The notes under the pieces are model-generated. The model ran no database searches. It had not been told where the DNA came from and saw nothing but the letters and a program-made list of their open reading frames with translations. Of a DNA stretch of 64,000 nucleotides, positions 8,328 to 16,050 are shown in pieces. Origin of the DNA: Alphaproteobacteria bacterium (GTDB lineage: Bacteria > Pseudomonadota > Alphaproteobacteria > SMXP01); contig JANQPV010000014.1 of assembly GCA_028285305.1 (NCBI GenBank), positions 1 to 64,000 on the forward strand, in the 5' to 3' direction. The translations under genes were made by a program, and so were the position numbers. Each line of letters opens with the position of its first letter. Position 1 is the first letter of the stretch.

Positions 8328-9328
8328 CACTCAATCTTCTCCACGGGGGCGCTCTCGACCAGGTGCGCAAAGCGTTCCCTGGCGCACCTGAACCATGGAT
8401 TGATCTTTCAACGGGGATAAATCCTTGGCCGTACCCACCAAAGGGCATCAATCTGGAGACCCTGCATCACCTGCCCACACAAGCGGCCTACGAAGCGTGC
8501 CGGCACGCGATGGCGGAGGCTCTGGGTACACCGGCGAAGACACTTTGTCTCGCCCCGGGTAGTGAGCTGCTTATCCGGCTCCTTCCCACCATCATAACGC
8601 CCAAACGCGTTGCGATTCTGAACCCCAGTTATGGCGATCATGAGCGTGCATGGGTAGCATCCGGTTGCGAGTTGAAGCTGACTTCCGATCCCTTGTCTTA
8701 CGTTGATTGGGCCGATGCCATCGTGCTCTGTAACCCAAACAATCCAGATGGGATCGTTTTTTCTCGCGCGGAGCTATGCCGTGCACATGATGCTCTAAAG
8801 AAACGAAAGGCGTGGCTAATTGTTGATGAGGCGTATGCTGATCTCTCCCCTTCGATCAGCCTCGCCTCGTTGGGTGGCGCCGAGAACCTCATCCTCTTTC
8901 GGTCTTTTGGCAAATTCTTTGGCCTTGCCGGTCTTCGCCTTGGTGCGATGATCGCGCCGACGGCGGTTCTGCAGACCATGCAAGCGCATTTGGGCGTGTG
9001 GCCGATCTCCAGCATCGCCTTAGAAATTGGCAAAGAGGCGTATCAAGATCTGAGATGGCAAGAAGAGACACGGAGACGCCTTTCTTCTGCTCGTGCATCT
9101 ATGGACCGGATGCTGGCCGAGTGTGGTTTGTCCGTTTCAGGGGGGAGCGATCTCTTTCGGTACACGGAGACGCGGGATGCGGATTCGCTTTGGAAACACT
9201 TAGCTCAGTCGGGCATATACACGCGGCGTTTTGATTGGTCGACGCGCCATCTCCGCTTTGGACTTTTGCCAAGTGCAGAGGCGGAAGAACGGCTCCGCTC
9301 CGCCCTGGGGGTTCACACGTTGCGCTAG
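8324..9328 (+). CDS. cobD: L-threonine-O-3-phosphate decarboxylase (CobD; CobC in alphaproteobacterial nomenclature)
   Basis: This PLP enzyme of the class I aminotransferase fold decarboxylates threonine phosphate to (R)-1-aminopropan-2-ol phosphate, the linker used by CbiB. The 334-residue protein shows the expected CNPNNPDG turn at about 136-143, VDEAY (Asp168, Tyr171) and the PLP Lys197 in SFGKFFGLAGLRLG. Its start overlaps the cbiB stop (ATGA). The name differs between schools: CobD in Salmonella, CobC in Pseudomonas denitrificans. It is the last recognisable B12 gene here. Genes for nucleotide-loop assembly (CobU/CobP, CobS, CobT) are not in the window. Confidence 0.92.
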   Translation: MTLNLLHGGALDQVRKAFPGAPEPWIDLSTGINPWPYPPKGINLETLHHLPTQAAYEACRHAMAEALGTPAKTLCLAPGSELLIRLLPTIITPKRVAILNPSYGDHERAWVASGCELKLTSDPLSYVDWADAIVLCNPNNPDGIVFSRAELCRAHDALKKRKAWLIVDEAYADLSPSISLASLGGAENLILFRSFGKFFGLAGLRLGAMIAPTAVLQTMQAHLGVWPISSIALEIGKEAYQDLRWQEETRRRLSSARASMDRMLAECGLSVSGGSDLFRYTETRDADSLWKHLAQSGIYTRRFDWSTRHLRFGLLPSAEAEERLRSALGVHTLR

Positions 9329-9337
9329 AAATTGTTG

Positions 9338-9354
9338 ATGTTATATTATAACAT
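9338..9354. promoter_or_regulatory. Zur-type palindromic operator
   Basis: ATGTTATA (9338-9345) and TATAACAT (9347-9354) form a perfect inverted repeat around one T. This is the form of the zinc-uptake regulator (Zur) box known from proteobacteria. It overlaps a plausible -10 (TATATT at 9342-9347) that lies 16 bases after TTGCGC at 9320-9325. It stands about 80 bases upstream of the secreted phosphatase gene at 9434. Assignment to Zur is by resemblance only. Confidence 0.6.
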
Positions 9355-9433
9355 ACCATTTGCTTCGATATGGTCACGCTCTTTCACTCGTTGTGAACCC
9401 CGAGTTGGGCAGGCGCTCCGCAAAGGCAAATAA

Positions 9434-10111
9434 ATGCATTCACGTATCAATCTCTTTCTCCGGCATAGCTTCCTCGTGGCGATGATCGCTGTTGGGCTTG
9501 CGTTTCCCGGCACTTCAGTTTTGGCTCAATCGCTTGCGAGTTCATTTAAGGAGCGTGAGCAGATCATCGAAGCTCTCCAGGAGGGTGGGCATATCCTCAT
9601 CATCCGTCACGAGCGTACCGAGGTGCCATCGCGTAAAGATGATTACGCGCGAGCACCGGACGACTGCACGGTGCAAAGGAACTTATCGATCGCCGGCGTT
9701 GCTGGAGCTCAGGAAACGGGTGTCGTTTTGCGCGCCCTCTCTATCAAAGTCGGACGCGTTATAACCAGCCCGATGTGCCGAAGTGCTGAAACCGCGCGCT
9801 ATATGTTTGGTGTCGACTATGAGACCGATCGGCGGCTCATGCATCATGAGCCAAAGGGGGACCGCACTCTGGATGTGGCTGCAGAGGAAGTGCGCGCCCT
9901 ACTCGCCGAGCTAGCGCCCGGTCTTCCGGACGCAAACATTGCGCTCGTAAGCCATTTTGGCAGCATCTTCCGCGTTAGCGATCTAAATCTATCCGAAGGT
10001 GAGATCGGTGTCTTGCGACTGGACGAAGACGGCCAAGTCACTGCGGTTGGACAATTCATGGGAAGCGATCTGGCCCCCTTTGCTCGCCGTGTTTTATCCG
10101 ATAGCGAGTGA
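9434..10111 (+). CDS. Secreted histidine phosphatase family protein
   Basis: This is probably a periplasmic phosphatase of the branch-2-like/Ais-related histidine phosphatase group. A signal peptide of about 32 residues ends VLAQ-S. The catalytic Arg58-His59 pair is in LIIRHERTE, where the usual RHG is RHE. A second Arg lies in SPMCRSAETA (Arg116), and the second catalytic His is in LVSHFGS (His174). Because the enzyme is exported it is not the cytoplasmic alpha-ribazole phosphatase CobC, although it follows the B12 operon. These enzymes need no metal, which fits the zinc-type operator upstream. The physiological substrate is unknown. A DUF3299 gene follows after 132 bases. Confidence 0.8.
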   Translation: MHSRINLFLRHSFLVAMIAVGLAFPGTSVLAQSLASSFKEREQIIEALQEGGHILIIRHERTEVPSRKDDYARAPDDCTVQRNLSIAGVAGAQETGVVLRALSIKVGRVITSPMCRSAETARYMFGVDYETDRRLMHHEPKGDRTLDVAAEEVRALLAELAPGLPDANIALVSHFGSIFRVSDLNLSEGEIGVLRLDEDGQVTAVGQFMGSDLAPFARRVLSDSE

Positions 10112-10243
10112 TGGAAGTTTTGATTTGGACGGCTGTATGCGCGCTGTGCGGGCCTCGCGCCTTTCTTTGCCCGTTGAACTGGCCTTGAGACTCTCGGCCG
10201 CGAAATTAATTGTGTGTTTAGAGATCAAATGGAATATCTACCT

Positions 10244-10834
10244 ATGAGATTGAACCAGCTCACAGCTTCACTCTTTGGCCTTTTCGCCCTATCGTTGACC
10301 GTATCGGCATCCGCGGATGTTGAAACGCTGGGCTGGTCGGATCTTGTGCCGGCGGAAGGCGAGGGCATACAGATGTTTCTCCCCTTAGGAACTGAGGTCT
10401 TGGGATTGCCCGAGCGTGAAGAGGGTATGACCGACGAAGATTATGCGTGGGAGATTGCCTACATTTCTGCGTACCGTGACTTTCAGCCTGGTGGAGCGAA
10501 GCTCAACGACAAACTTGACGGCAAAGTCGTCCGAGTGCCGGGGTACGTCACGCCGCTGGGCTTTGAAGAGGAGGTCGTGAGCGAGTTTCTTTTGGTGCCC
10601 TTTCTCGGGGCGTGCCTACATGTGCCGCCGCCGCCAGCCAACCAAATCGTGTATGTGACCGAGGCCGAAGGCTTGGAACTCGAACAATTATATAGTCCGA
10701 TTTACGTGACCGGCACTTTGTCTGCGAAACCGGTTTCAACCATCTTGGCGGAGGTGGGCTACACCATCAAAGGCGCCAAGGTCGAACGTTATACGGGACG
10801 AAAAGAACTGGAGCCCCCTAGGTCTGTTCACTGA
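10244..10834 (+). CDS. DUF3299 domain secreted protein
   Basis: A 196-residue exported protein of the DUF3299 family. The ATG at 10244 gives a clean signal peptide ending SASA-D; ATG 10229 and GTG 10214 are in-frame alternatives. The family core is clear at about residues 90-150: VRVPGYVTPLGFEEEVV, then FLLVPFLGACLHVPPPPANQ with a conserved Cys-His pair, and YVTGTLSAKP. From memory, members occur with zinc-regulated ABC systems of Pseudomonas and Vibrio. That context and the Zur-like palindrome upstream of the preceding gene suggest a periplasmic zinc-related role. Biochemical function is not known. Confidence 0.8.
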   Translation: MRLNQLTASLFGLFALSLTVSASADVETLGWSDLVPAEGEGIQMFLPLGTEVLGLPEREEGMTDEDYAWEIAYISAYRDFQPGGAKLNDKLDGKVVRVPGYVTPLGFEEEVVSEFLLVPFLGACLHVPPPPANQIVYVTEAEGLELEQLYSPIYVTGTLSAKPVSTILAEVGYTIKGAKVERYTGRKELEPPRSVH

Positions 10835-10973
10835 CGAGCGTCTGTCAGAATTGAGATGCGTTGCAGTTCTCTCGATGGCCCGAATCTTCATGCAAATCCG
10901 TTCGGGCCAGTTGAATGACGAACTGTAAGATCAGGTCGTCCGTATTCACACTTTCGAATTGGGCCAAAAGACA

Positions 10974-10998
10974 AAGTGGCGGATTGGGTCCGCCACTT
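10974..10998. terminator. Bidirectional intrinsic terminator hairpin
   Basis: AAGTGGCGGA (10974-10983) pairs perfectly with TCCGCCACTT (10989-10998) around a five-base loop. The right side is followed by CAGTTTTGTC and the left side preceded by an A-rich stretch, so it can end transcription from both the DUF3299 gene (+) and the convergent gene at 11012-11554 (-). Confidence 0.75.
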
Positions 10999-11011
10999 CA
11001 GTTTTGTCGTG

Positions 11012-11554
11012 TTATTGCGGGTGAGGGGGCGGTTCGGGCGCCCTTAGGATGGGCCGGTCGCGAGCCGAGAGTTGGTGCTTGTTGCATGAACGGGCTTCGA
11101 ACCCGAGCGGGTCGTCGGTTTCCTCGATCACTTTTTCGGAAAGGGTCCATGGCGCGACCTGTTCCACACTGTCCAGCAGGCTTGTAACGTAAGGGATCGC
11201 CTGTGAGGCATCTCCATCGAATTTGAAGCGGCACAACCATTCCGAGGGACGTTCGCCAGTGCCATCGAGGAGATCGGGTGTGTCTGATTCGATCACATCG
11301 ACCAGTTGGAACGGGGTCCAGCTTGTTGCTCTGTTCAAGGAGAGGGAAAGGTACTCCGCGCTTCTGTTCCAAGTGACATAGACGTCTAAGCCTTTAAACG
11401 TTCTTCTGATCGGTTGCTCCCTTTCTTTCCGTGCCAAGAATGCGGTTCCCATTTTTCTGGAGTTCGGTTTCGTTACTTTGCGCGATTTCTTCACGACCTT
11501 TTCGAATGGCCTGGGTGTGTCGGGCTCGGCTTGAACTTGCTCTGTACTGGTCAT
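11012..11554 (-). CDS. Hypothetical protein, 180 residues, unrecognised
   Basis: I do not recognise this protein. It has no signal peptide or membrane segment. Residues 1-45 are polar and lysine/arginine-rich (KKSRKVTKPNSRK), likely disordered. Residues 50-150 look like a compact mixed alpha/beta domain, with TFKGLDVYVTWNRSAEYLSLSLN followed after an interval by RPSEWLCRFKFDGD. The last 25 residues are proline-rich. A strong ribosome site (AAGGAGA, eight bases before ATG) and a terminator just beyond the stop argue that it is a real, monocistronic gene. It lies downstream of the P450 gene on the same strand but 280 bases away. Confidence 0.6.
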   Translation of the reverse strand: MTSTEQVQAEPDTPRPFEKVVKKSRKVTKPNSRKMGTAFLARKEREQPIRRTFKGLDVYVTWNRSAEYLSLSLNRATSWTPFQLVDVIESDTPDLLDGTGERPSEWLCRFKFDGDASQAIPYVTSLLDSVEQVAPWTLSEKVIEETDDPLGFEARSCNKHQLSARDRPILRAPEPPPHPQ

Positions 11555-11836
11555 GTTGTCTCCTTCCGTTAAAGTGAATTAACTATCGCCCCTACGGCGA
11601 CAATGGAGACGTGGTGTCTTTCCTTCGATTGCGCAATCCGATGAAAGCCATGTTTTTGATAGTTTTTTTCTTATTGTCGCCGCCCAATTCGTTTGCAAAT
11701 GGTTAAGAGTCGAGTAGACGATTCGTGTATCTTGTGCCGCCTCTCTTGGCGTGCGGACGTCCGAGACGGCTTGCGGTTGTTCGTTCGGGTGCTGGCGGAT
11801 TGAGATCCGATGCTGCGGACCGGCGGCGATTGTCAC

Positions 11837-13156
11837 TCACCCCTTGCCGTGACACACCACCGGCAGCCAGGTATATCCGTGGACGAAGGAATTGGCCGTG
11901 AAATTGGGTTCCTCGATGACTTCGATGTGCTCGAAGCGCTCTAAGATCTCTTCCCATAAGATGCGGAGTTGAAGCTCGGCGAGGCGGTTGCCGACGCAGC
12001 GGTGGATGCCGAAACCAAACGACAGGTGATTGCGGGCTTGGGCGCGATCGATGATGAGACGGTTCGGGTCTTCCTGCCAGAAGTCTTCGTCGCGGTTGGC
12101 CGAGATATACCACATGGCGATTTGATCGCCCTTTTTGATGGTCTTGCCATGCATCTCCACATCTTCCAGGGCGGTACGGCGCATATACGAGAGTGGCGTC
12201 TGCCAGCGGATCATTTCCGCCACCATGTTGGGGATGAGGCTGGGGTCCGCCTTCAGTTTGGCATATTGCTCGGGGTATGTGTTCAGTGCGTACAGTCCTC
12301 CGGACATGGAGTTTCGGGTCGTGTCGTTGCCGCCGACAATCAGCAAGAGGACGTTGCCAAGTAGCTCTTGCGAGGTCAGGTTGTTCGTGGCGGAGCCATG
12401 GGCCAGAAGGCTCATCAGGTCGTTTGCGGGAGGAGAAGATTTGCGCTCTTCGAAAACATTCGAGAACGTTGTCAGGCATTCCCCCAATTCTCGGATCCAC
12501 TGTTCCTTGCCTCCGGGGCAGATGTCCCGGTCGAAGGGATTGGTGGTGACGTCCGACCAATGGGTAAGCTCGCGCCGGCGCTCTTGGGGATAGCCCAGCA
12601 AGGTGGCGAGCATCATAGCGGTGAGTTCAATGGAGACCGTGTCGACCCAATCAAAGGGCTCGCCAACGGGCAAAGAGTCCAAGAGCTTTTGCGTCCGTCC
12701 CCGGATGAGGGGCTCGTACTCGCGCAGCATGTTGGGAGCAACGCCCGGCTGCACCGTCTTGCGCTGTATCGAATGGACCGGTTCATCGGCGGTAATAAAG
12801 CTGGTTGCTTGGAACTCCGGCGCAGGCGCGCCCAGGACAATTCCGCCGTTTCGCGCGTCCGAAGAGAACCGCGTATGGTCGGTGTCGATCGTCATGACAT
12901 CTTTGTACCGCGTTACGGACCAATAAGGACCAACTACGCTTTCCGGTGTCCAGTGGAGCGGATCTTCGCGGCGCAGGCGGGCAAACCGATCCCACATCTT
13001 GTTCTGGCGCCAGATCTCAGGATCCACCAAATCAAGAGTGTCCAAGTCTATCTCGTCGGCCGTCGGCACCGGATCATTGAGTTCGAGATAGTGCGGCCGA
13101 ACCGGCTTTCGGTAGGCTTGTTTGGGGCGCTCAAGCTGAAGAGCAGGGTGTGCCAT
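11837..13156 (-). CDS. Cytochrome P450, CYP153-like alkane hydroxylase
   Basis: This soluble bacterial P450 has 439 residues from the ATG at 13156, which has GGAG ten bases upstream. Visible motifs are the I-helix GGNDTTRNSM, the K-helix EMIRW with ExxR, and the haem loop FGFGIHRCVGNRLAE with ligand Cys387. The run from the I helix to the C-terminus (IIRWQTPLSYMRRTA, FGFGIHRCVGNRLAELQLR, RILWEEILERF) closely resembles the CYP153 family, which hydroxylates terminal carbons of medium-chain alkanes and related aliphatic chains. No ferredoxin or ferredoxin reductase lies next to it, so electrons must come from partners encoded elsewhere. It is divergent from a TetR gene and shares a palindromic promoter with it. 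Confidence 0.9.
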   Translation of the reverse strand: MAHPALQLERPKQAYRKPVRPHYLELNDPVPTADEIDLDTLDLVDPEIWRQNKMWDRFARLRREDPLHWTPESVVGPYWSVTRYKDVMTIDTDHTRFSSDARNGGIVLGAPAPEFQATSFITADEPVHSIQRKTVQPGVAPNMLREYEPLIRGRTQKLLDSLPVGEPFDWVDTVSIELTAMMLATLLGYPQERRRELTHWSDVTTNPFDRDICPGGKEQWIRELGECLTTFSNVFEERKSSPPANDLMSLLAHGSATNNLTSQELLGNVLLLIVGGNDTTRNSMSGGLYALNTYPEQYAKLKADPSLIPNMVAEMIRWQTPLSYMRRTALEDVEMHGKTIKKGDQIAMWYISANRDEDFWQEDPNRLIIDRAQARNHLSFGFGIHRCVGNRLAELQLRILWEEILERFEHIEVIEEPNFTANSFVHGYTWLPVVCHGKG

Positions 13157-13185
13157 GGCGAATGGGCTCCGATCTTCTTCTCTTT

Positions 13186-13223
13186 GTTGACAGTGTCTAC
13201 TCCGGTCTGTAGACAGTGTCAAC
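13186..13223. promoter_or_regulatory. Symmetric divergent promoter/operator of the P450 and TetR genes
   Basis: GTTGACAGTGTCTAC (13186-13200) and GTAGACAGTGTCAAC (13209-13223) form an inverted repeat matching at 14 of 15 positions around eight bases. On each strand it reads TTGACA, 17 bases, TAGACA, so two face-to-face promoters occupy the same 38 bases. Each arm also holds the small palindrome GACA-G-TGTC, centred at 13193 and 13216. A TetR dimer here would block both genes. The TetR start codon begins at the next base, 13224. Confidence 0.8.
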
Positions 13224-13832
13224 ATGGAAACACAAACATCTGCGGATCGTGCGACGGGAAACGGAGATGGCCTCCGGGAGCGGCTGATTTCCGTTGCTCT
13301 CGATATTCTTGAGCAGAGCGGGATTGAGGCCCTGACCTTGCGTGCGGTCGCGCGGGGGGCCGGGGTGTCCCATGGGGCGCCTGCACGTCACTTTGAAAAT
13401 GTCGAAGACCTCAAAGCGGAGGTCGCGGCTGCCGGCTACAGGATGGTTGCAGACGAAATTGGGGCAGCTGCCTCACGCGGACTAAATAGCGCTGATCCGA
13501 AAGATCCGATTGCCAAGGCGTCCTTGGCCTATGTGAACTACGCGCTCAAAAACCCAGGATTGTTCTCGCTCATTATTCGAACAGGAACGCTTGGGCTGAG
13601 CAATGAGGCCCTGCGGCGGGAACGGCGCTGCGCTTCGGACCGGTTCTTGTGGTTGGTGCGGCAGGCGCAAGAACAAGGATGGAAGCCTGAGATCGATTCC
13701 AATTTGCTCGCCACGTCCCTTTGGGCTTCGGTTCACGGCCTTGCGACTTTGTGGTTGCACGGCGCTTATCAACAAGCCAATCCTGACGCGACACTGGAAG
13801 AAGCCATTGCCGGTGTTTTGGCGCTGGGTTAG
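13224..13832 (+). CDS. TetR family regulator of the P450 block (WHG-type C-terminal domain)
   Basis: A 202-residue dimeric DNA-binding repressor or activator. The N-terminal helix-turn-helix lies at about residues 20-65, with LTLRAVARGAGVSHGAPARHF as the recognition region. The C-terminal ligand domain resembles the WHG group (ASVHGLATLWLHGAY near 170-184). The start ATG lies one base after the palindromic promoter, and the predicted transcription start is about two bases before it, so the mRNA is probably leaderless. A BVMO gene follows after 49 bases on the same strand and is likely co-transcribed. The inducer is probably a substrate or product of the P450, by inference. Confidence 0.9.
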   Translation: METQTSADRATGNGDGLRERLISVALDILEQSGIEALTLRAVARGAGVSHGAPARHFENVEDLKAEVAAAGYRMVADEIGAAASRGLNSADPKDPIAKASLAYVNYALKNPGLFSLIIRTGTLGLSNEALRRERRCASDRFLWLVRQAQEQGWKPEIDSNLLATSLWASVHGLATLWLHGAYQQANPDATLEEAIAGVLALG

Positions 13833-13881
13833 ATCACAAGGTATGGGGCGGGGCAAGCCGTCACGGTAAGGAGGTTCGATT

Positions 13882-15501
13882 GTGGTACAAGAAATGCCCG
13901 ACTACGATGTCATCGTCCTAGGCGCAGGTGTTGCCGGGATCTATCAGATTAAGCGTCTCACCGATCTCGGGATTGATGCGATCGTTCTTGAAGCGGATGA
14001 AGACTTAGGGGGGACCTGGTACCGCAATCGCTACCCGGGCGCGCGTTTCGACTCCGAGAGCTACACGTACGGCTATTCCTTTTCGCAAGAGGTACTGGAC
14101 GAATGGCACTGGAAGGAGCGCTTCTCGCCCCAGCCTGAAAACTTGCGCTATCTCAACTTTGTCGCCGACAAGTTCGACCTGCGACGGCACATGCGCTTCA
14201 ACGCGCGGGTAACGGCGATGAGTTGGGAGGAAGAGACACGGCACTGGCGTCTGAACCTCGAAAACGGTGATACGTATACGGCGCGCTTTGTAATTACGGG
14301 TATAGGGGTTCTGTCCGTGCCGACCATGCCGCACATTGAAGGCATGGACGACTTTGAAGGCGATTCCTTTCACACCTATTGGTGGCCCAAAGAAGAAGTG
14401 CCGCTTGCGGGGCGCCGGGTGGGCGTCATTGGCACGGGCGCGACCGGCATTCAGGTGATTGCCGAAATCGCGGACAAGGTGGCTGATCTGACTGTTTTCC
14501 AGCGGCGGCCCAATTGGAGCACCCCCCTCAACAATTCGCCAATTTCAGAACAGGAGATGGCGGAAATCCGTGCGCGCTATGACGAAATCTTTGACAATTG
14601 TTCCAAGTCTCCGGGCGGTTTTGAGCATATCCCGGACCGACGCGGCTTTTGGAACGTGCCGCGGGAAGAACGTTTGGCGCTTTGGGACCGGCTCTATGAG
14701 ACGCCGGGCTTTGCCTTGCTTGCCAGCAACTTTACCGAGATCTTTATGGACCAAGAGGCGAACAAGGAAATCTCCGACTATGTTGCAAACCGGATTCGCC
14801 AACGGGTGAATGATCCTGATACAGCTGAAAAACTGATTCCGAAGGATCATGGTTTCGGTATGCAGCGTTTGCCGTTGGAGACGCGCTATTTCGAAGCCTA
14901 TAACCGGGACAATGTACATTTGGTCGATATCACGGAGACGCCCATCGAGAGGATCACGGCAAAGGGCATTCAGACCGCACAAGCTCACTACGACCTCGAC
15001 CTCATCGTCTATGCGACCGGGTTTAACGCCGTCACAGGCGCGTTTGATCGTCTAGATATTCGCGGAATGGGCGGCCAGAGTTTGGCGGACAAATGGCGGG
15101 ACGGTCCGCAAACCTATATGGGAATATTGACCCATGGGTTCCCCAACCTATTGATGGTGGCTGGTCCGCAAAGTGTCTCGGGGTCCACGAATTATCCGCG
15201 TGCGATTGAAGGTGGCGTCAATTGGGTGACGGAACTTGTCAGTCATGCCATGGAAAAGGGCTTAACCCGCATTGAAACCCAGGCTCAAGCGGAAGAGGCG
15301 TGGCGGGAAGAAGTGATCCGGGCTCATGAGAGATTGCTCCTCAGGCGCAGTAGAGGCTGGTTCACAGGTTACAATTCGAATGTTTCAGGTCACGAATTCG
15401 GCAAGGTCCGTTATCAGGCCTATTTCGGCACCGGGCCAAAGTATATGTCCATGCTGAAGGAAGCGGCAGAGCGTGGCTACGACCAACTGGAGCTGGCATA
15501 G
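13882..15501 (+). CDS. FAD-dependent Baeyer-Villiger-type monooxygenase
   Basis: A type I class B flavoprotein monooxygenase of 539 residues, the size of cyclohexanone and phenylacetone monooxygenases. The FAD site GAGVAG is at residues 14-19, the Baeyer-Villiger fingerprint FEGDSFHTYWWP at 158-169 (F-x-G-x3-H-x3-W-P), and the NADPH site GTGATG at 184-189. The GTG start at 13882 is chosen because AAGGAGG lies seven bases ahead, while the ATG at 13894 would be 19 bases away. The enzyme inserts oxygen next to a carbonyl to give an ester or lactone. Following the TetR of the CYP153-like gene, it may act on ketones from the same oxidation route. Confidence 0.9.
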   Translation: MVQEMPDYDVIVLGAGVAGIYQIKRLTDLGIDAIVLEADEDLGGTWYRNRYPGARFDSESYTYGYSFSQEVLDEWHWKERFSPQPENLRYLNFVADKFDLRRHMRFNARVTAMSWEEETRHWRLNLENGDTYTARFVITGIGVLSVPTMPHIEGMDDFEGDSFHTYWWPKEEVPLAGRRVGVIGTGATGIQVIAEIADKVADLTVFQRRPNWSTPLNNSPISEQEMAEIRARYDEIFDNCSKSPGGFEHIPDRRGFWNVPREERLALWDRLYETPGFALLASNFTEIFMDQEANKEISDYVANRIRQRVNDPDTAEKLIPKDHGFGMQRLPLETRYFEAYNRDNVHLVDITETPIERITAKGIQTAQAHYDLDLIVYATGFNAVTGAFDRLDIRGMGGQSLADKWRDGPQTYMGILTHGFPNLLMVAGPQSVSGSTNYPRAIEGGVNWVTELVSHAMEKGLTRIETQAQAEEAWREEVIRAHERLLLRRSRGWFTGYNSNVSGHEFGKVRYQAYFGTGPKYMSMLKEAAERGYDQLELA

Positions 15502-15503
15502 CT

Positions 15504-15944
15504 CTAGGATTCCTGACTTCGATTACTCAGTTTTGTTGATAAGTATAGATTCGTTTCGCTGTTGCGGATGCCGTCAATCATTCGGATGCGACTTAAAACG
15601 GAATCCAATTCCGGCAAGGATTGGGTACCCAGTTCAATGATGAGATCCCAGCGTCCGCTGGTGGTGTGGATGACCTGAACTTCGGCCATGCCTTTCAGTT
15701 GTTCCGTCACGCGATTCGTGCCTTTGCCTTCGATCTGGATCAACATCATGCCCCGCACCGGGAGCGGGGCATTCTCGCCTCTGGTTACAACGGTAAATCC
15801 GACAATGTCGCCGCGCTCGATCAATCTATCGAGACGCGCCCTGACGGTTGCGCGGGTAACGCCGAGATCTGCGGCAAGTTCAGACACCGAGGCGCGTGCG
15901 TTTCTGCGGAGTGCGGCGATGAGGGCGTGATCTGTTTTATCCAT
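15504..15944 (-). CDS. Lrp/AsnC family transcriptional regulator
   Basis: A 146-residue feast/famine regulator. The N-terminal helix-turn-helix at about 5-55 (DHALIAALRRNARASVSELA and VTRATVRARLDRL) is followed by a RAM ligand-binding domain (IHTTSGRWDLIIEL). The ATG at 15944 has GAGGACC seven bases ahead; an upstream in-frame codon would add seven residues without a ribosome site. It is divergent from arginase and ornithine cyclodeaminase, so it most likely senses arginine or ornithine and controls that operon. Its stop codon lies two bases from the stop of the convergent BVMO gene, with no terminator in between. Confidence 0.9.
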   Translation of the reverse strand: MDKTDHALIAALRRNARASVSELAADLGVTRATVRARLDRLIERGDIVGFTVVTRGENAPLPVRGMMLIQIEGKGTNRVTEQLKGMAEVQVIHTTSGRWDLIIELGTQSLPELDSVLSRIRMIDGIRNSETNLYLSTKLSNRSQES

Positions 15945-16017
15945 TATGGTCCTCTTAAACGTCAAATTGCGCGAAGATTATGAACTTTTGTACATAATAT
16001 AGCCTAACTCTCCCCAC

Positions 16018-16050
16018 TTTTGCTCATTATATTGAAACAGGTGAGCAAAA
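16018..16050. promoter_or_regulatory. Inverted repeat overlapping the arginase ribosome site and start
   Basis: TTTTGCTCA (16018-16026) and TGAGCAAAA (16042-16050) are perfect inverted copies separated by 15 bases. The right arm covers the weak Shine-Dalgarno AGGTGAG, and the A of the ATG is its last base. It could be an operator for the divergent AsnC-type regulator or an mRNA hairpin hiding the start site. The sequence alone does not decide. Confidence 0.5.

Noticed and set aside
9434-10111. The histidine phosphatase as alpha-ribazole phosphatase CobC of the B12 pathway
   Set aside because: It has a signal peptide and would act outside the cytoplasm, it lies behind its own promoter-operator region, and its motif is RHE rather than RHG.
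10875-10908. Hairpin TGGCCCGAA / TTCGGGCCA as a second terminator behind the DUF3299 gene
   Set aside because: The loop is 16 bases and no T-run follows; the hairpin at 10974-10998 is far better placed.
11579-11836. A possible 85-codon gene between the unknown protein and the P450
   Set aside because: No ribosome site and Arg/Gln-rich composition typical of noise. I see nothing else convincing in this 280-base gap.
12368-13312. A 314-codon plus-strand frame across the P450 gene, and a 285-codon frame at 11703-12560 on the minus strand in another frame
   Set aside because: The P450 frame carries all haem-protein motifs and a fitting ribosome site; the other frames have low-complexity products and run through the promoter palindrome.
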